Positions 10,399-18,484 of a stretch of DNA of 64,000 bases are shown one piece after another (position 1 is the stretch's first letter; each line of letters starts with the position of its first letter). The notes under the pieces were generated by a model. It worked only from the letters and a program-made list of their open reading frames with translations. It was not told where the DNA came from and ran no database searches. Made by a program: the position numbers and the translations under genes. Origin of the DNA: an uncultured Collinsella sp. (GTDB lineage Bacteria; Actinomycetota; Coriobacteriia; Coriobacteriales; Coriobacteriaceae). Location: assembly GCA_902497025.1 (NCBI GenBank), contig CABVDJ010000001.1, positions 124,001-188,000 of the forward strand. The letters run 5' to 3'.

Positions 10399-10566
10399 CT
10401 ATTCGGCCGTGTACTCCTCGCCGGTGATCTCCTTGTACTCGTCGTCGGTGATCCACTTGCACTCGACTGCCTTATGCACTCGTGCCTTGCTCCAAAGAGG
10501 TCGGTCGTAGTACTTCTTGACGAGCGCGAAGTGCTTGGAGTGCTCGTCGGTCTTCTTCGTCGGCAT
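10399..10566 (-). CDS. XkdX family phage protein
   Basis: 55 residues. Pattern VKKYYDRPLWSKARVHKAV followed by ITDDEYKEITGEEY fits the short XkdX family, found after tail-fibre genes in siphoviruses and PBSX-like elements. Its ATG overlaps the TAA of the preceding gene (TAATG). Function unknown; tail-associated by context. Confidence 0.8.
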   Translation of the reverse strand: MPTKKTDEHSKHFALVKKYYDRPLWSKARVHKAVECKWITDDEYKEITGEEYTAE

Positions 10567-10892
10567 TACTGGTCACCTCCGACCGTCATGAGCAGGTAGT
10601 CGATGTTTGCCGTGTTCTGCTCGGTCCGCGTCGGCTGCGACGCCCGCTCGCGCATCTGGTCGATCAGCGCCGACACGTCGAGCGTCTCGCCACTGTCGTA
10701 GGCGGAGAGCGCCGCGGTGTAGGCGAGCTTTCGCGCCTTCCGCTCAACGTACTCGTCATCGTCGATAACGCCCGCGTCGTGCGCCGCGTCGGGGTCGCCG
10801 ATCTGCGACAGCAGATCGCGCAGGGCGTTGACCTCGGCCATGGTGCCGTCTTGAAGCTCGTTGGGGCGCGGCATGTCTTCCTCAGTGTCCAT
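10566..10892 (-). CDS. Tail-region protein of unknown function
   Basis: 108 residues, acidic, mostly helical by composition, no hydrophobic segment. ATG at 10892 after GAGGAG was preferred to longer in-frame starts. It begins downstream of the DGR terminator and is coupled to the XkdX gene. No family recognised. Confidence 0.6.
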   Translation of the reverse strand: MDTEEDMPRPNELQDGTMAEVNALRDLLSQIGDPDAAHDAGVIDDDEYVERKARKLAYTAALSAYDSGETLDVSALIDQMRERASQPTRTEQNTANIDYLLMTVGGDQ

Positions 10893-10969
10893 GCGGACTC
10901 CTCTCTTGTCGGGGAATGTGTCGCCATCGTATTGGCGCCGTGAGATTGCCGGGCCGCTTCGATGGGCGC

Positions 10970-10999
10970 AAAGAAAGAAGGCGCGCCGCGGCACGCCTT
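10970..10999 (-). terminator. Terminator after the DGR reverse transcriptase
   Basis: Minus strand AAGGCGTGCC-GC-GGCGCGCCTT hairpin followed by TTCTTTCTTT. It isolates the DGR cassette from the lysis genes. Confidence 0.7.
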
Positions 11000-11030
11000 C
11001 GATGCTTCTGTTATTTCGCGGCCGCTTCGC

Positions 11031-12248
11031 TTAGGCCGCTGCTTTGAGTTGCCGGTTCTCCGCTATTGCGAGGGCTTGCCTCCGCTTGAATCGTCCCTCG
11101 GGTTGGCCTGCATTGAGCACCCCCCCCTCCCGCGCGAGATTTTCGAACAGGCTGCGGTACAGCGCGTCCATGGCCAAAACGCTGCGGTGCGCGTCCAGCC
11201 GCTTCATGCCGCCGCGCCAGCTCTGGTAGCTCCGCTCAACCTGCTCGGGGGTCATGACGCCATCGGCGACCATGCGGGCCATCTTCTTCAGCTTGCGGCG
11301 CTCGCGCGTGATGGAGTCGCGGCACGGCTTCACGACTATGCGGCCCGTCTCCGTGTAGAAGATGCGCTTCTTCAGCCACGTGAAGCCGCGCGACAGCTTC
11401 ACCACGCGGGTCTTGCGCGGGTTCAGCTCTATGCCCAGCTCGGCGCACTTGCGCCCTATCAGCAGCAGGCACACCTGCAGGTACTCCTTGCTCTCGTGGA
11501 TCAGGTAGAAGTCGTCCATGTAGCGCCCGTAGGCCTCGGGGCGCAGCATCTCGGTCACGTAGTGGTCGATGCGGTTGGGGTGGGCCACCGCGCATATCTG
11601 GTTCGGCTCGCTGCCCAGACCCAGGCCCACCTCGCCCTGTGCGTCTATCAGGCGGTGCTCGAGGGCGACCACGCGCGGATCGAGCAGTGCGCCGGCCACC
11701 TGCCGCTTGACGGGTTCGTGGGCTATGCGGGCGAAGTAATCTGAGAAGTCGCCCAAAAGGATGTATCCCTCGCGCCTGTGCCGCCGCCAGTGGTCGGCCA
11801 GGTGGCGCTTGAGCAGCTTCAGGGCGTAGTCGGTGCCGCGCCCCTTGATGTTGGCGGAGTTGGCCGTTATGAGTGTCGGGACTATCGCGGGTACGAGGGC
11901 GTTCTGAGAAAGCGACTTCTGAATCACTCGCTCTGGGAAGTGCACGGCGCTGATGTGGCGCAGCTTGCCGCGCTCCCACAGGTCGAAGCGGATGAAGCCC
12001 CGGCATATGTCGCGGCCCTCCAGAAGGTCGTTCCTCGATTTGACCGCGTTTCGCAGATAGTCCTTCATATAACGCTGCGTGGAGGACTTCCACATCACGC
12101 CGCCCGCCGCCTGCTTGGAGGCCTTGCAAAGGCTGTTGAGGTCGGCCACGGCCTCAAGGGTGCACGGCTTCACACGCTCGGCCTTGGCCTTGGCGCGCCT
12201 CTCCTCGCGGCGCTTGCGGCGCGCGGCCCTTCTCTCCTCGGAGTTCAT
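11031..12248 (-). CDS. DGR reverse transcriptase
   Basis: 405 residues from the ATG at 12248 (GGGGTG upstream; a GTG nine bases earlier is an alternative). Copies the template RNA with errors at adenines and feeds mutagenic homing into the variable gene. Catalytic YMDD is at about residues 243-246 in RYMDDFYLI; other RT blocks are seen as DFSDYFARI (first Asp), HFPERVIQ and a motif-4 form GSEPNQ, which differs from the SQ form of Bordetella phage RT. Very basic N-terminus (Arg/Lys-rich first 28 residues). No maturase or endonuclease domain, so not a group II intron. Template repeat lies directly upstream and the target further upstream. Confidence 0.93.
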   Translation of the reverse strand: MNSEERRAARRKRREERRAKAKAERVKPCTLEAVADLNSLCKASKQAAGGVMWKSSTQRYMKDYLRNAVKSRNDLLEGRDICRGFIRFDLWERGKLRHISAVHFPERVIQKSLSQNALVPAIVPTLITANSANIKGRGTDYALKLLKRHLADHWRRHRREGYILLGDFSDYFARIAHEPVKRQVAGALLDPRVVALEHRLIDAQGEVGLGLGSEPNQICAVAHPNRIDHYVTEMLRPEAYGRYMDDFYLIHESKEYLQVCLLLIGRKCAELGIELNPRKTRVVKLSRGFTWLKKRIFYTETGRIVVKPCRDSITRERRKLKKMARMVADGVMTPEQVERSYQSWRGGMKRLDAHRSVLAMDALYRSLFENLAREGGVLNAGQPEGRFKRRQALAIAENRQLKAAA

Positions 12249-12460
12249 CGAAGGCACCCCGCACGGCTCTCAGTGTGGCTCCGGCAGCCGCTTGAGGTAT
12301 GGCCATGAAACGCGGCGAAGCCACGGAGCGCCGCGCCATGCAAGCAGCGTCCGGCCACCCTCGCGGGGTGCGTATTTACGGGCGCATGCCCGATGGTCGC
12401 GCCTTCCTTCCTCTTCGCGCTCTGCTTTCGGCCCGCTGGCCTACTCGGTCTGGCAGTAAG
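12249..12460 (-). ncRNA. Spacer of the DGR template RNA between template repeat and reverse transcriptase
   Basis: About 210 non-coding bases between the template repeat and the RT gene, on the same transcript. In studied DGRs the template RNA extends beyond the repeat and this flank is needed for cDNA priming. I infer the same here. GC-rich, with several possible stems; I did not fold it. Confidence 0.5.
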
Positions 12461-12589
12461 GGAATCCGGGGCGGGGGCGAACCCAGACGTTCGTCGCGGA
12501 GTTGTAGTTGGCATTGCCGTTGTTGTTGACGTAGCACACGTTGGACGAGGAGCCACCCATGACGGAACGCAGCCACCAGTTGTACCGAT
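12461..12589 (-). repeat. DGR template repeat (TR)
   Basis: 129 bases matching 13199-13327. The two copies differ at 12 positions (plus-strand 12465, 12490, 12491, 12502, 12503, 12508, 12514, 12526, 12527, 12541, 12542, 12583). Every one is T on the plus strand, so A on the transcribed minus strand. By my count 12 of 25 template adenines are changed and 0 of the other 104 bases. The template frame is rich in AAC/AAT codons. The 3' end on the minus strand has a C/G tract (CGCCCCCGCCCCGG) fitting an initiation-of-homing sequence. It begins 23 bases after the accessory gene stop. Confidence 0.95.
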
Positions 12590-12612
12590 ATACAAGGCGG
12601 GACCGCCGCCCA

Positions 12613-13083
12613 TTATAGCGAACGCAGGCGCTCTAGCTCGGCCTCGGCCTCGGCTATGCGCTCCTCGGTGGACTTCTTGCCGGTGACGCGCACGTTCTTG
12701 CGCGCGCCCTTCAGCAGCCTGATCTCCTCCTCGACCATGGCCGCCAGCTCCTCGAAGCGGTTGGCGTTCACGGGCAGGCCGATATCCATGAGGCACTGCA
12801 TATCCAGCATCAGCTGCTCGCAGTCGGCTATCGCCAGCGTCAGGTACCGCTTGCGCTCCAACGCGTTGAACGAGCTGTTGGGGTAGAAGCTGTCGGCGCG
12901 GTTGACGTTGTACACGATGCCGCGCGCCGTCTCCACGGTCGGCACGGCGTTGAGCAGACGGTAGGCCTTCGGCACCACGGAGGACGAGGCCATCAGCTTG
13001 TTGACCTCGACGCGGATGGCGATGGCCTGCGTGAAGAACTTGTACTCGGAAACGGTTCGGTTGCGCTGGTAGACGCCGCTCAC
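12613..13083 (-). CDS. avd: DGR accessory variability determinant (Avd-like)
   Basis: 156 residues, helical, basic, size and position of Avd, the pentameric four-helix-bundle protein that binds the DGR RT and template RNA. GTG start at 13083 with AGGAGG six bases upstream. Long amphipathic helices are visible (SEYKFFTQAIAIRVEVNKLM; KRYLTLAIADCEQLMLDMQC; NRFEELAAMVEEEIRLL), ending in a Lys/Arg/Glu helix. Sits between the variable protein and the template repeat. Called by context and fold type rather than by a sequence motif. Confidence 0.8.
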   Translation of the reverse strand: MSGVYQRNRTVSEYKFFTQAIAIRVEVNKLMASSSVVPKAYRLLNAVPTVETARGIVYNVNRADSFYPNSSFNALERKRYLTLAIADCEQLMLDMQCLMDIGLPVNANRFEELAAMVEEEIRLLKGARKNVRVTGKKSTEERIAEAEAELERLRSL

Positions 13084-13107
13084 GTGCACCTCCTGGGGAA
13101 ACTGGCG

Positions 13108-13158
13108 AAAAACCCGGCCCGCTTCGCGGGCAGGAGGCGACCGCGCAAGGCGGTCGCC
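13108..13158 (-). promoter_or_regulatory. Two hairpins just downstream of the variable repeat
   Basis: On the minus strand, GGCGACCGC-5 bases-GCGGTCGCC (13136-13158) is followed by GCCCGC-GAA-GCGGGC (13117-13131) and TTTTT. The first lies about 40 bases past the end of the variable repeat, where other DGRs carry a hairpin or cruciform needed for target recognition. The second looks like a terminator or attenuator between the variable protein and avd. Confidence 0.6.
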
Positions 13159-13187
13159 TAGAAGCAGAGTATAGAGCACTCGGCTGG

Positions 13188-14102
13188 CTAGCCGACGAGG
13201 AAGCCGGGGCGGGGGCGAACCCAGACGCCCGTCGCGGAGGAGTAGCTGGCAGTGCCGTTGTTGCCGACGTAGCACACGCCGGACGAGGAGCCACCCATGA
13301 CGGAACGCAGCCACCAGTTGCACCGATTTCCGTTGACTCGGTGAGCGGTGTCGCGGAACAGGTCCCACTGGCAGTCGAAGCCGACGCTGTAGCCCTTCGT
13401 CCCCCACACGGGGCAGCCGTACACCTCCATCTCCGACAGCGAGAACACCTTGCCGATATCCTGCCAGCTCCACGAGTTGGAGTCGTTGAGCGCGCCGCTT
13501 GCGCTGTAACGCTCCTCCAGCAGGACGCGCTGGGTCAGCAGGTACTTGGTCAGCCCCTCGGGCAGGCACGTCTCGAACAGCTTCTCCCACGCCTTGAGGT
13601 TGCTGTTCAGGTACGGGTTCTTCACGTCTGCGGTGCCCTGGTTGGTGTTCGCAGTGTTCCACATCAGGTAGCTGTCGTTGGCCACGCCGGTGACGGTCTT
13701 GGCCACGGCGACGGGCGCGGACGCGATGAACGCGATGTGGTGGCCCTTGGCGCTGTCGCCGCACTGGTAGTACGGGTCGAAGTGCGCAAGCAGGAAGCGC
13801 ACGGACTGCTGGGCCGCCACGTTTGACGCGCTCACGAGCGGCACGTCGATGTAGTCGCCGACGCGCAGCCCAGCGAAGTTGCCGGCGGCGATGCGCTTGT
13901 GCAGGGCGTCGTACACCGTACCGCTGCCGATCTCCCCGGCAAGGATGGTGGCGATGTTCTGCCCGCCGTACTTGCCGATGAGGCTCTGGCGGTTGTACTC
14001 CGCGTTGTTGAGCGCCAGCTGGGCGTTCTCTCGGGCCGTGCCGTCGATGAGCGTGTAGGTTTGCCCGTCAATGCCGAAGCGCTCTGCGTTCACTGTTGCC
14101 AT
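13188..14102 (-). CDS. DGR variable protein, probable tail receptor-binding protein (C-type-lectin-like end)
   Basis: 304 residues. ATG with AAGGAAA upstream. The C-terminal domain shows the WWLRS...WVRPRPGF pattern of DUF6273/C-type-lectin-like DGR targets. Residues 259-301 are the variable repeat; compared with the template, residues 261 (Tyr to Cys), 275, 280, 292 (Asn to Gly), 284 (Asn to Thr), 286 and 288 (Asn to Ser) are changed, and codon 300 has a silent change. The body (1-250) is not a family I recognise. It follows tail-fibre genes and precedes lysis genes, so a host-contact role is likely. Confidence 0.9.
   Translation of the reverse strand: MATVNAERFGIDGQTYTLIDGTARENAQLALNNAEYNRQSLIGKYGGQNIATILAGEIGSGTVYDALHKRIAAGNFAGLRVGDYIDVPLVSASNVAAQQSVRFLLAHFDPYYQCGDSAKGHHIAFIASAPVAVAKTVTGVANDSYLMWNTANTNQGTADVKNPYLNSNLKAWEKLFETCLPEGLTKYLLTQRVLLEERYSASGALNDSNSWSWQDIGKVFSLSEMEVYGCPVWGTKGYSVGFDCQWDLFRDTAHRVNGNRCNWWLRSVMGGSSSGVCYVGNNGTASYSSATGVWVRPRPGFLVG
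13199..13327 (-). repeat. DGR variable repeat (VR)
   Basis: 129 bases at the 3' end of the variable protein gene, aligned to the template repeat with an offset of 738. Differences occur only at template adenines. Homology stops at 13327 on the upstream side and 13199 on the downstream side, eight bases before the TAG stop codon. Confidence 0.95.
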
Positions 14103-14115
14103 TTGAGTTTCCTTT

Positions 14116-14841
14116 CTATGCGAGCACGATGGTCGTGCCTGATACCGAGCAGGTGGAGCCGAGCGTGACGGTTCCGTTGCTTATTGACGCCTTCGCCGAC
14201 GGGGCGTAGACGGTGCCGCCCATGAAGAAGAACTTGCCCGTGGCGTTCGCGAGCATCGAGGCCAGCTTCTCGTTCTGGCTGCGCAGGTCTGCGATGTTGG
14301 AATCGCCGACGCTGCCCTGGGCGATCGAGTTGGCGATCTGTAGGGCCTGGTTTGCCGCCGCGTCGGCGCGCGAGGCCGCGCCACTGGCGGCAGCTGCGGC
14401 GTTCGACGAGGCCTGTTGGTCTGCGATGTGCTCGTCATGGCGTTTCAACTCGGCCGTCTTTCTGGCGGCCTCGTTGCTTTCGCGCGTCGATTCGGCAGAC
14501 TTGCGGGCGCTCTCGGCGCTTGCTCGCGAGGACTCGGCCGTTTTGCGGGCGTTCTCGCTGTTGACGCGGGCCACTTCGTTGTTGGCGCGGTTCACCTCTG
14601 CGTTGAGGCGCGAGGTCTCGTTCGAAGCCCTTGTTTTCTCGGCCGAAACCCGCTTTTCCTCGGCGGCGTTGGCGTTGTCCATGGCCGTCTTGCAGTTCGC
14701 TGCGGCCTCTTGCGCCGCTTCCGCCGAATCCATGGCGATGGTCGATGCAATGTAGTAGATCTTGCCGTCGGTCGTGCGCACCCTATCGACGTTCCCGTTG
14801 GCGTCGAGCATCAGGGCGGCGTATTGGGTCGTTTCTGCCAT
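14116..14841 (-). CDS. Tail fibre-like coiled-coil protein
   Basis: 241 residues. A short globular N-terminus (about 1-40) leads into a long alanine/asparagine/glutamate coiled coil (about 45-175), with repeats of the form ARKSAESTRESNEAARK, and a small Gly/Ser/Thr-rich C-terminal domain (about 205-241) probably forming beta structure. This is typical of trimeric tail fibres or their stalks. ATG at 14841 after GGGAGG. Lies directly before the DGR variable protein and may link it to the tail tip. Confidence 0.72.
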   Translation of the reverse strand: MAETTQYAALMLDANGNVDRVRTTDGKIYYIASTIAMDSAEAAQEAAANCKTAMDNANAAEEKRVSAEKTRASNETSRLNAEVNRANNEVARVNSENARKTAESSRASAESARKSAESTRESNEAARKTAELKRHDEHIADQQASSNAAAAASGAASRADAAANQALQIANSIAQGSVGDSNIADLRSQNEKLASMLANATGKFFFMGGTVYAPSAKASISNGTVTLGSTCSVSGTTIVLA

Positions 14842-14852
14842 CAATACCTCCC

Positions 14853-15107
14853 TTACTTGGCTATTAGGCCCGTGACGATAGCCTGCGGGCCGATGGTCTC
14901 GACGATGCAACGGTCGCCCGCCTTGGCCGCCGAGCATGCCGTGGTCATCGGAAGCCCCGAGAGCGTCGTGCCGGATATGGCGACCGCGAGCGTCGCGCCC
15001 GAGACGGACTTCACGGTGCCGAAGCCCACGGAGTGCCCCGAGCCGCCTTGCGGCGAGAACAGGGCGGCGAGCTGTTCGCCCGCGTCGGCTATGGTGCTAG
15101 CGTTCAA
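14853..15107 (-). CDS. Small tail-region protein
   Basis: 84 residues beginning at a TTG with GAGG five bases upstream, overlapping the end of the preceding tail gene by 11 bases. Composition suggests an all-beta fold (VKSVSGATLAVAISGTTLSG). No family recognised. The unusual TTG start is the only one that gives the full conserved-looking N-terminus. Confidence 0.6.
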   Translation of the reverse strand: MNASTIADAGEQLAALFSPQGGSGHSVGFGTVKSVSGATLAVAISGTTLSGLPMTTACSAAKAGDRCIVETIGPQAIVTGLIAK

Positions 15108-16179
15108 ATCGCCTCATCTCCAATTCCATCGGGCATCCTCCCACGAGGGTGAGAGTCTGCTTACGTATCGCGAAGTTCCCGAAGATGCCGGCGCTCGGCC
15201 AGCGAACCTCGATGGCGTCGGAAACGCCCACGGGCGCGTAGACGTGTGTCACCTTCAGGCGGTGGATCGCGGATTGCTGGGTGCGCAGGAGGGTCGCCGC
15301 CTCGGCGTTGGCGTTGGCCTGCCGTTCAGCCGCCGTGGAGCCTGCCGGAAGCTCGCTCTTCGTGTACTTGGCCGACTTGCGCCAACCGCGCGTGACGGTC
15401 GAGTACTGGCTGTTGGGGTCGGAGTCGATTGCCGTGCCCCTTATGCTTTCGTCGGATGTCGAGTAATCGACGTGCACGACGTTCGCCACGCCCGATTTGT
15501 CCAGCTCCTCGGTGCCGCCGTCCTCGAAACGCGCCCACTTGCCCTCTTCCATGACCATCGCTGGCGCGCGCTTGTCAGGCTCGACGTAGCGGCGCAGCAG
15601 CACGCGCCCCATCGGGTCGCACGACGCCGAGCTGAAGCCCGCCGCATCGAGAAGGGCGTTTACGGCCTTCAGGCGGGTGGCGTAGTTGCTCTTCCCGTTG
15701 CCGATTGCCCCGATAACCCACGTGGTCGTTAGCGTGAAGTCGGACGGGTCGGCGATAACCTCAAGGCCGACCTCGCGCAGGAGCTTCGCCGCCTCGCCGA
15801 CGGCGTTGCTGCCAGCCGCAAGCGAGCGCGGGGCGTCGAACTCGTCTTCCGCAACCTCGGACAAGCGGCCTGATAGGTCTGCTTCAGACGAGTTGTAGCC
15901 AGTTGAACGCTTTGGCGTCGATACGACGAACGTACCAAGCGGCTCCGACACCGTTGTGTCGTCCGGGAACGTGGCATCGAGGTAGATGCGCAGGAGGTCA
16001 CTACCGAGGTCGAGCGTTCCGAGGTAGTCGATCTTGCCCGTCTCGTAGCTGGTGTCCTGGTTTCGCTCGATGCTCCCGCCGTTTCGGATGTTGCGCAGTC
16101 GCTCGACATCGAGGCCGGTCTTTCGGTCAACGCGCATAAAACGGTACGAGGCCGCGAATCGCTTTTTCCAATCAGGCAT
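15097..16179 (-). CDS. Phage tail tip / tail-associated protein
   Basis: 360 residues from the ATG at 16179 (MPDWKKRF). The region after the tape measure and tail tip genes usually encodes baseplate hub or tail-spike attachment proteins (distal tail / Tal-like). I see a beta-rich N-terminus and no catalytic motif. Overlaps the upstream gene by 8 bases, so translation is probably coupled. Confidence 0.65.
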   Translation of the reverse strand: MPDWKKRFAASYRFMRVDRKTGLDVERLRNIRNGGSIERNQDTSYETGKIDYLGTLDLGSDLLRIYLDATFPDDTTVSEPLGTFVVSTPKRSTGYNSSEADLSGRLSEVAEDEFDAPRSLAAGSNAVGEAAKLLREVGLEVIADPSDFTLTTTWVIGAIGNGKSNYATRLKAVNALLDAAGFSSASCDPMGRVLLRRYVEPDKRAPAMVMEEGKWARFEDGGTEELDKSGVANVVHVDYSTSDESIRGTAIDSDPNSQYSTVTRGWRKSAKYTKSELPAGSTAAERQANANAEAATLLRTQQSAIHRLKVTHVYAPVGVSDAIEVRWPSAGIFGNFAIRKQTLTLVGGCPMELEMRRFER

Positions 16180-18481
16180 TGCTCGGCTCCTCGAACACAT
16201 CGTGCTCGACCTTCGCCGATGCCGACCAAAGCCCCGCAGATTTAAGCGACTCGTTGAACGTCATCGCGCCGAACGCACGCTCACCGGCGAGGCCGCGCCA
16301 CCAGCCCTGCCACTGTGTGCGCATGATCTTGCGGAACAGGTCGTGCCCGTCTCGCTCAAGCAGGCAAGAGGCCGATGTCGCAAGGTCTGCCTCATCGAGC
16401 GCATACGACTGCGGAAGCCCACCGTTTTCCCCGCCGTCGGCGAAATGGAAGCTGTTGAAGCTTCGCGACGCAGATGTCGAGTATTTGGCGTCAAGCTCCA
16501 TCTTGAGCAGCGTCGAGGCATCCTGGCCGAAGTTGAGCGCCATGCACTCGGCGTGCAGGTTCGCCTTGGCCTCGGCGTAGGAAGACGTTCCGTTCGCCGC
16601 AGTGCCAGTTGCGCGGTACTTGAAGTCGGCGTTGAGCGGCGGCACGCGGTCGATGGTTTCCTGGGCATCGAGCAGGCTCGACGTGAGAAGGTGGTCGCCC
16701 TCGTCCAGCACGCGCTCGACCACGAAGCCGACGCATTTCGACGAGTCGCCAAGCACCAGTTCGTCGCCGTCGCACGTGATCGTGCCGAGCATGGGTATCT
16801 CGCCCGTGTCCTCGTCGTAGGCCATCGGGCCTATGATCGTCGTCTCCTCGACGTTGTAGGCGGAAACGCCGTTCTCCACCTTCACGTGGCACGTGAGGTC
16901 ATCGTCGTACGTCACGGTGATTACGGGGGTTGCCGGCTCCGCCCAGTGCGTCTTGAACCGGCGCGTGGCCGTTTTCGACAGGCCCGAGCCGCCCGTCACC
17001 GTCAAGGTGAGCAGGTAGTCGATTCCATTCTTGATGGTCGTGTAGCTGCCAAGCTCAACGGGCTTCATGCTCGTCACGTCGGCCGTGGCTATCGACGCTC
17101 CGCCGACCTCGGAAAGCGTCAGCGTGGCATTGGCTATCCCTGTCTCGTCGGAGGCCGATACCTGAACGGTCATCGGCACGGAGTCGATGAGCACGCCGTC
17201 GGTCGCAGGCGAGGCAACCCAGCACGACGGGTAATCGGCGACCACGAACGGCACGTAGTCAGACCACGCGCCCCAATCGGCGTGCAGGCCCTTGGTGCGA
17301 ACGCGCACCCTCCAGCTGCCCTTGGCGAGCGACTTCTTAATGCTCTTCGCCGTGGTGACGCTTTCGGTGATCGCGCTCGGGCCGCTGAACTCGACCTGCG
17401 CGGCGGTCTGCTGCGAGCCGTCCGGATGGTTCGGAACCCACGACACCGCCGCCTGGCTTCCGGTGGCCACCACGGTCGGCGCGGTGACTTTCGGGGCGAG
17501 CGGCGGCGTGATGGTGGTTACCGAGTTCGACTTCACCCACGCCGAGGCGAGCGAGCCGCGCTTCGCCTGAACGCGGTAGACGACCGTTCCGGCTGGCGCG
17601 GCCTTGTCGTGCAGGTCGAGCCATGCGGGGTCTTCGCCCTCGGTGGTCGTCGTTATGTCCGCCCACGTCAAGCCGCCGTCGACAGATCGCTGGACGCCCC
17701 ACGCGTTTGCGTACGCCGCGGCGCCGTACACGCGCAGGGTCACCTCGGTAGCGCCGGCCTTCACGGCCTCAACGCGCGACGGCGCGTTGGGCGTGGTGTA
17801 GGTCGTGCCAACCGACGCGTGAACGGAGTTGCCGCCGGGGCCGTGCGCGCACAGGCGGTACTCGTACTTGTGCCCGGCCTTGGTCGAGTTGTCCGTGTAG
17901 TTCTGGACGTCCCACGAAACGTCGGCGATGTTCACCCATGAGCCATCGTCGGTGCGGCGGTCAACGTAGACGCCCGCCCACGGGTAGGCACCGTCCATTC
18001 CCGTGTAATCGACGTCCCAGGTTATCTTCTGCGACGTGTCGGACACGCGCTGCAGCTTGCAGTTCTTGGGCGGATGCGGCTGCGAGTAGCCGCGCTGCGG
18101 CACCCATGCGTACACGGTAGCCCACGCGTCGCCGCCGGCAGAGCCGTAGTAGTTGTTGTACGTCTTGCCGTAGACGTGCACCTGCACCGGGCAGTTCCAG
18201 CCGCTCGCGCCGCGCGGCACGTCCACGTCAAATGTCACCGCGTCGCGCGTCGCCCAGTTGCCGTAGTTGTTCAGCACGACGTCGCGCGAGCTGCGCACCG
18301 AGCCGTTCACCACGACGTCGTAGTGCGTTCCGTACTCGGCGGCGTACTTGTCGTCGATCGCTGCGGTGACTCGCAGGCGAGTCGTGGTGTCGTTGACGTT
18401 CCACTGGCTGTCAACGGAGATATAGCCGCGATACCAGCGGTTGCGGCCCGCGATCTGTATCTCCCTTGTGTGCTCTCCCAC
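16172..18481 (-). CDS. Large tail protein with fibronectin III / Ig-like repeats
   Basis: 769 residues, GTG start at 18481 with AGGAGG six bases away. At least two FN3-like modules are seen (about 135-240 and 235-335: PPKNCKLQRVSDTSQKITW, APSRVEAVKAGATEVTLRV, followed by YRVQAKRGSLASAWVKSN), then further Ig-like strands. Such proteins form the tail tip or side fibres and can bind host glycans. It follows the tape measure gene by three bases. Confidence 0.8.
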   Translation of the reverse strand: MGEHTREIQIAGRNRWYRGYISVDSQWNVNDTTTRLRVTAAIDDKYAAEYGTHYDVVVNGSVRSSRDVVLNNYGNWATRDAVTFDVDVPRGASGWNCPVQVHVYGKTYNNYYGSAGGDAWATVYAWVPQRGYSQPHPPKNCKLQRVSDTSQKITWDVDYTGMDGAYPWAGVYVDRRTDDGSWVNIADVSWDVQNYTDNSTKAGHKYEYRLCAHGPGGNSVHASVGTTYTTPNAPSRVEAVKAGATEVTLRVYGAAAYANAWGVQRSVDGGLTWADITTTTEGEDPAWLDLHDKAAPAGTVVYRVQAKRGSLASAWVKSNSVTTITPPLAPKVTAPTVVATGSQAAVSWVPNHPDGSQQTAAQVEFSGPSAITESVTTAKSIKKSLAKGSWRVRVRTKGLHADWGAWSDYVPFVVADYPSCWVASPATDGVLIDSVPMTVQVSASDETGIANATLTLSEVGGASIATADVTSMKPVELGSYTTIKNGIDYLLTLTVTGGSGLSKTATRRFKTHWAEPATPVITVTYDDDLTCHVKVENGVSAYNVEETTIIGPMAYDEDTGEIPMLGTITCDGDELVLGDSSKCVGFVVERVLDEGDHLLTSSLLDAQETIDRVPPLNADFKYRATGTAANGTSSYAEAKANLHAECMALNFGQDASTLLKMELDAKYSTSASRSFNSFHFADGGENGGLPQSYALDEADLATSASCLLERDGHDLFRKIMRTQWQGWWRGLAGERAFGAMTFNESLKSAGLWSASAKVEHDVFEEPSNA

Positions 18482-18484
18482 GTG

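Noticed and set aside
11031..12248. Group II intron or retron
   Set aside because: No maturase or endonuclease domain, no intron RNA domains, and the template/variable repeat pair proves a DGR.
12245..13764. Long leftward open frames overlapping the DGR region (349 and 383 codons)
   Set aside because: Apart from the in-frame Avd-like part (12613-13083) they run through the template and variable repeats in other frames and have no starts with ribosome sites.
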